From an uncultured Saprospirales bacterium (GTDB lineage: Bacteria; Bacteroidota; Bacteroidia; Chitinophagales; JADIYW01): a DNA stretch of 23,503 bases. Below the pieces are notes generated by a model, which saw only the letters and a list, made by a program, of their open reading frames with translations, was not told the DNA's origin and searched no databases. Shown here in pieces: positions 22,095 through 23,503 of the stretch (position 1 is its first letter; every line of letters starts with the position of its first letter). The translations under genes and the position numbers were made by a program. The stretch covers positions 1 through 23,503 of the forward strand of contig CALLKF010000143.1 in NCBI GenBank assembly GCA_938008535.1, written 5' to 3'.

Positions 22095-22538
22095 ATGAAT
22101 AAAATTTTATTGAACCTGCTTGCAGTTGCTTTTATTTCAGCATATTCTTTTGGACAAACACCAACCGATAACTGGAAAACTAATTACGATTTTGATGGTG
22201 ATAAAACGAACGATACGGTTGATGTAAAGTTTTCCGGTGGCGGACATTGTTGTTATACGATTGCTGTAACGCTTACATCTACTCAACAGAAAATTTTGAT
22301 GCCTTTTGAGCTCGATGGTGGTTATGTAAATTCCTTCGATTTAAGCAATCCAACTAATTTTTTTATTAAAGATTATAATAATGATGGTTTGCCAGATATG
22401 TATTTACACATCTATGCCTACAATGATGAAGACTTTGAAATTCCTGCAAAAATTAAAAGAAAGTACGAAATAAAAACCAACCGTATGTTTATATCGTTTA
22501 GGAATGGAAAGATGATGTGTTCGGATTTGAAAGAGTGA
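22095..22538 (+). CDS. Secreted protein with Asp-rich calcium-binding-like loops
   Basis: A 147-residue protein with a signal peptide (MNKILLNLLAVAFISAYSFGQ, cleavage near FGQ). The mature part has two Asp-rich loops, DFDGDKTNDTVDV and DYNNDGLPD, like FG-GAP/VCBS or dockerin-type Ca2+ loops. It also has a GGGHCCYTIAV segment with a vicinal Cys pair. This layout recurs in Bacteroidota secreted proteins of unknown role. Upstream, no consensus -7 element is obvious; the 22-bp array ends 52 bp before the ATG. It is convergent with the DUF2971 gene 15 bp away. I cannot assign a function. Confidence 0.75.
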   Translation: MNKILLNLLAVAFISAYSFGQTPTDNWKTNYDFDGDKTNDTVDVKFSGGGHCCYTIAVTLTSTQQKILMPFELDGGYVNSFDLSNPTNFFIKDYNNDGLPDMYLHIYAYNDEDFEIPAKIKRKYEIKTNRMFISFRNGKMMCSDLKE

Positions 22539-22553
22539 TGGTTAAGATAATAT

Positions 22554-23467
22554 CTAATTGTAAAAAGTTAAAGGTGAATAACCTATTATTGGAAGATCTT
22601 TATCAGAATTAAAATATTTTGAAAGAAGATTAACTTCTTCATTTTTGTTTAATTTTGATATTTTATGACCAAATATTATTTTCTTTATTTTAATTCTTGG
22701 TGTAATATTGCTACTTTCGAAATATTTTTTGTTTACTGAATAATTTAAAGGAATTTTGACATAGCTAACAAATTTATTCTTTGAATTAAAATCCCAAAAT
22801 ATTTCTTTAAATTCATTTGGATATTTACAGCAAAAAAGTCTTTCTTCCTTTTCTATTTTAAAATGTTTTGATTTATGAAAGACTGATAAATCTAAAATAA
22901 ACTTGTCTGCATTTATATTAAATGGCTTATATTTTTCATGGAACTCATTATGTTTATCAAAAAAAACATCAATTTTATCGTCATAATTATCTGCATAAAC
23001 GATATTGTATCTATGTAGATTTGTTGAATAGGATTCTTGTATAAATTCAAACTCAATACAGCATCCATTTCCTTCGTTTCCATATAAACGCCATAAGGTT
23101 AATTCGTCTTCGGTGTCTAAAATATCTGAACTACAACTAGACATTATAAACACATTATCTTTAAATTGTCGAATTGTTTCAGAAGAAACTTTATATTTCT
23201 CTGAATAGTGATTTATTTCAGAAATATCATTCATTCCATTTACATTATATAATCTAATTGATTTTTCTGTTAGGATAGAAGTTAAAGATTTTAGATTTGT
23301 AAAATGTACAAAAGTTGATTTTTTAGGTTTAAATTTTTCATCTTTTCCAATGCAATCAATTCCATAATTTACACTTCTGCTTTCAGACATATCTGATTCT
23401 AATGAACTATAATTTTTAAAATTATAACCTAAAACCGAGATTACTTCTTTGAAGTATAATTTCTCTA
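22554..23467 (-). CDS. DUF2971 protein, 5' end lost at the contig edge
   Basis: About 300 residues of a DUF2971-family protein. FVHFTNLKSLTSILTEKSIRLYN is followed by GMNDISEINHY, then LTLWRLYGNEGNGCCIEFEF, matching the family's 'Y..L.SL..IL', 'ND..E' and 'LW..Y....G..I.F' positions. The function is not established; such genes are common near mobile and defence loci. The true N-terminus is missing. The apparent start at 23501 is a GTG inside sequencing adapter, and the first 11 residues (MTGVQTCALPI) are translated adapter. Genuine sequence begins around LEKLYF (23467 and below). Confidence 0.75.
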
Positions 23468-23503
23468 AGATCGGAAGAGCACACGTCTGAACTCCAGTCA
23501 CTG
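23468..23503. other. Illumina TruSeq adapter sequence (artefact)
   Basis: The last 36 bases begin AGATCGGAAGAGC and continue with ACACGTCTGAACTCCAGTCAC, the standard read-1 adapter, plus two bases (TG) that would start an index. It is not part of the genome and marks a contig end. Confidence 0.98.

Overview
The window is low-GC DNA from a Bacteroidota (Bacteroidetes) genome. It is probably one end of a metagenome-assembled contig. The evidence is a giant secreted protein with a C-terminal type IX secretion (T9SS) sorting domain, TAnnTTTG-type -7 promoter elements, a TPR/LytS-type histidine kinase paired with a LytTR response regulator, a WbqC-like protein, and very A+T-rich coding. The last 36 bases (23468-23503) are Illumina adapter sequence, not biology, so the right edge is a contig end.

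Layout, left to right. (a) 1-296: the 3' end of a more G+C-rich unidentified gene, then a bidirectional terminator. (b) 388-4734, minus strand: envelope/sugar genes, in transcription order a LpxL/HtrB-like acyltransferase, a GT2 glycosyltransferase, an RmlD-like sugar-nucleotide reductase, an MFS transporter, and a broken copy of the RmlD-like gene's 3' end. (c) 4994-10672, plus strand: a small secreted protein, a 1531-residue T9SS cargo protein and a WbqC-like protein. (d) 10664-11506, minus: a secreted PDZ protein. (e) 11606-17345, minus: a five-gene acyl-CoA degradation operon in the order enoyl-CoA hydratase, AtuA-like protein, separate AtuA C-terminal-domain protein, and two acyl-CoA dehydrogenases each fused to an SCP2 lipid-carrier domain. 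A TetR-type palindrome lies upstream. (f) 17569-21711, plus: the kinase/regulator pair followed by a TPR-like gene with an in-frame stop, a Spo0M-like arrestin-fold protein and a small secreted protein. (g) 21801-22042: eleven tandem 22-bp repeats. (h) 22095-22538 plus, a secreted protein, and 22554-23467 minus, a DUF2971 protein cut by the adapter.

The most interesting points are these. First, two pairs of the direct repeat CACTTATCAA occur, each pair spaced exactly 21 bp. One pair sits in front of the kinase gene and one in front of the TPR/Spo0M genes, at nearly the same distance from a candidate -7 element. This looks like the operator of the LytTR regulator and predicts autoregulation plus control of the adjacent operon. 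Second, short 'word' repeats (7-11 nt near-repeats) sit at most same-strand gene junctions of the minus-strand operons. They have also entered coding sequence: two lie inside the SCP2 part of one acyl-CoA dehydrogenase gene, and others form the ends of neighbouring genes. Third, two paralogous acyl-CoA dehydrogenase-SCP2 fusions are linked to a split AtuA without the expected acyl-CoA carboxylase. Fourth, there is an unexplained 11 x 22-bp array.
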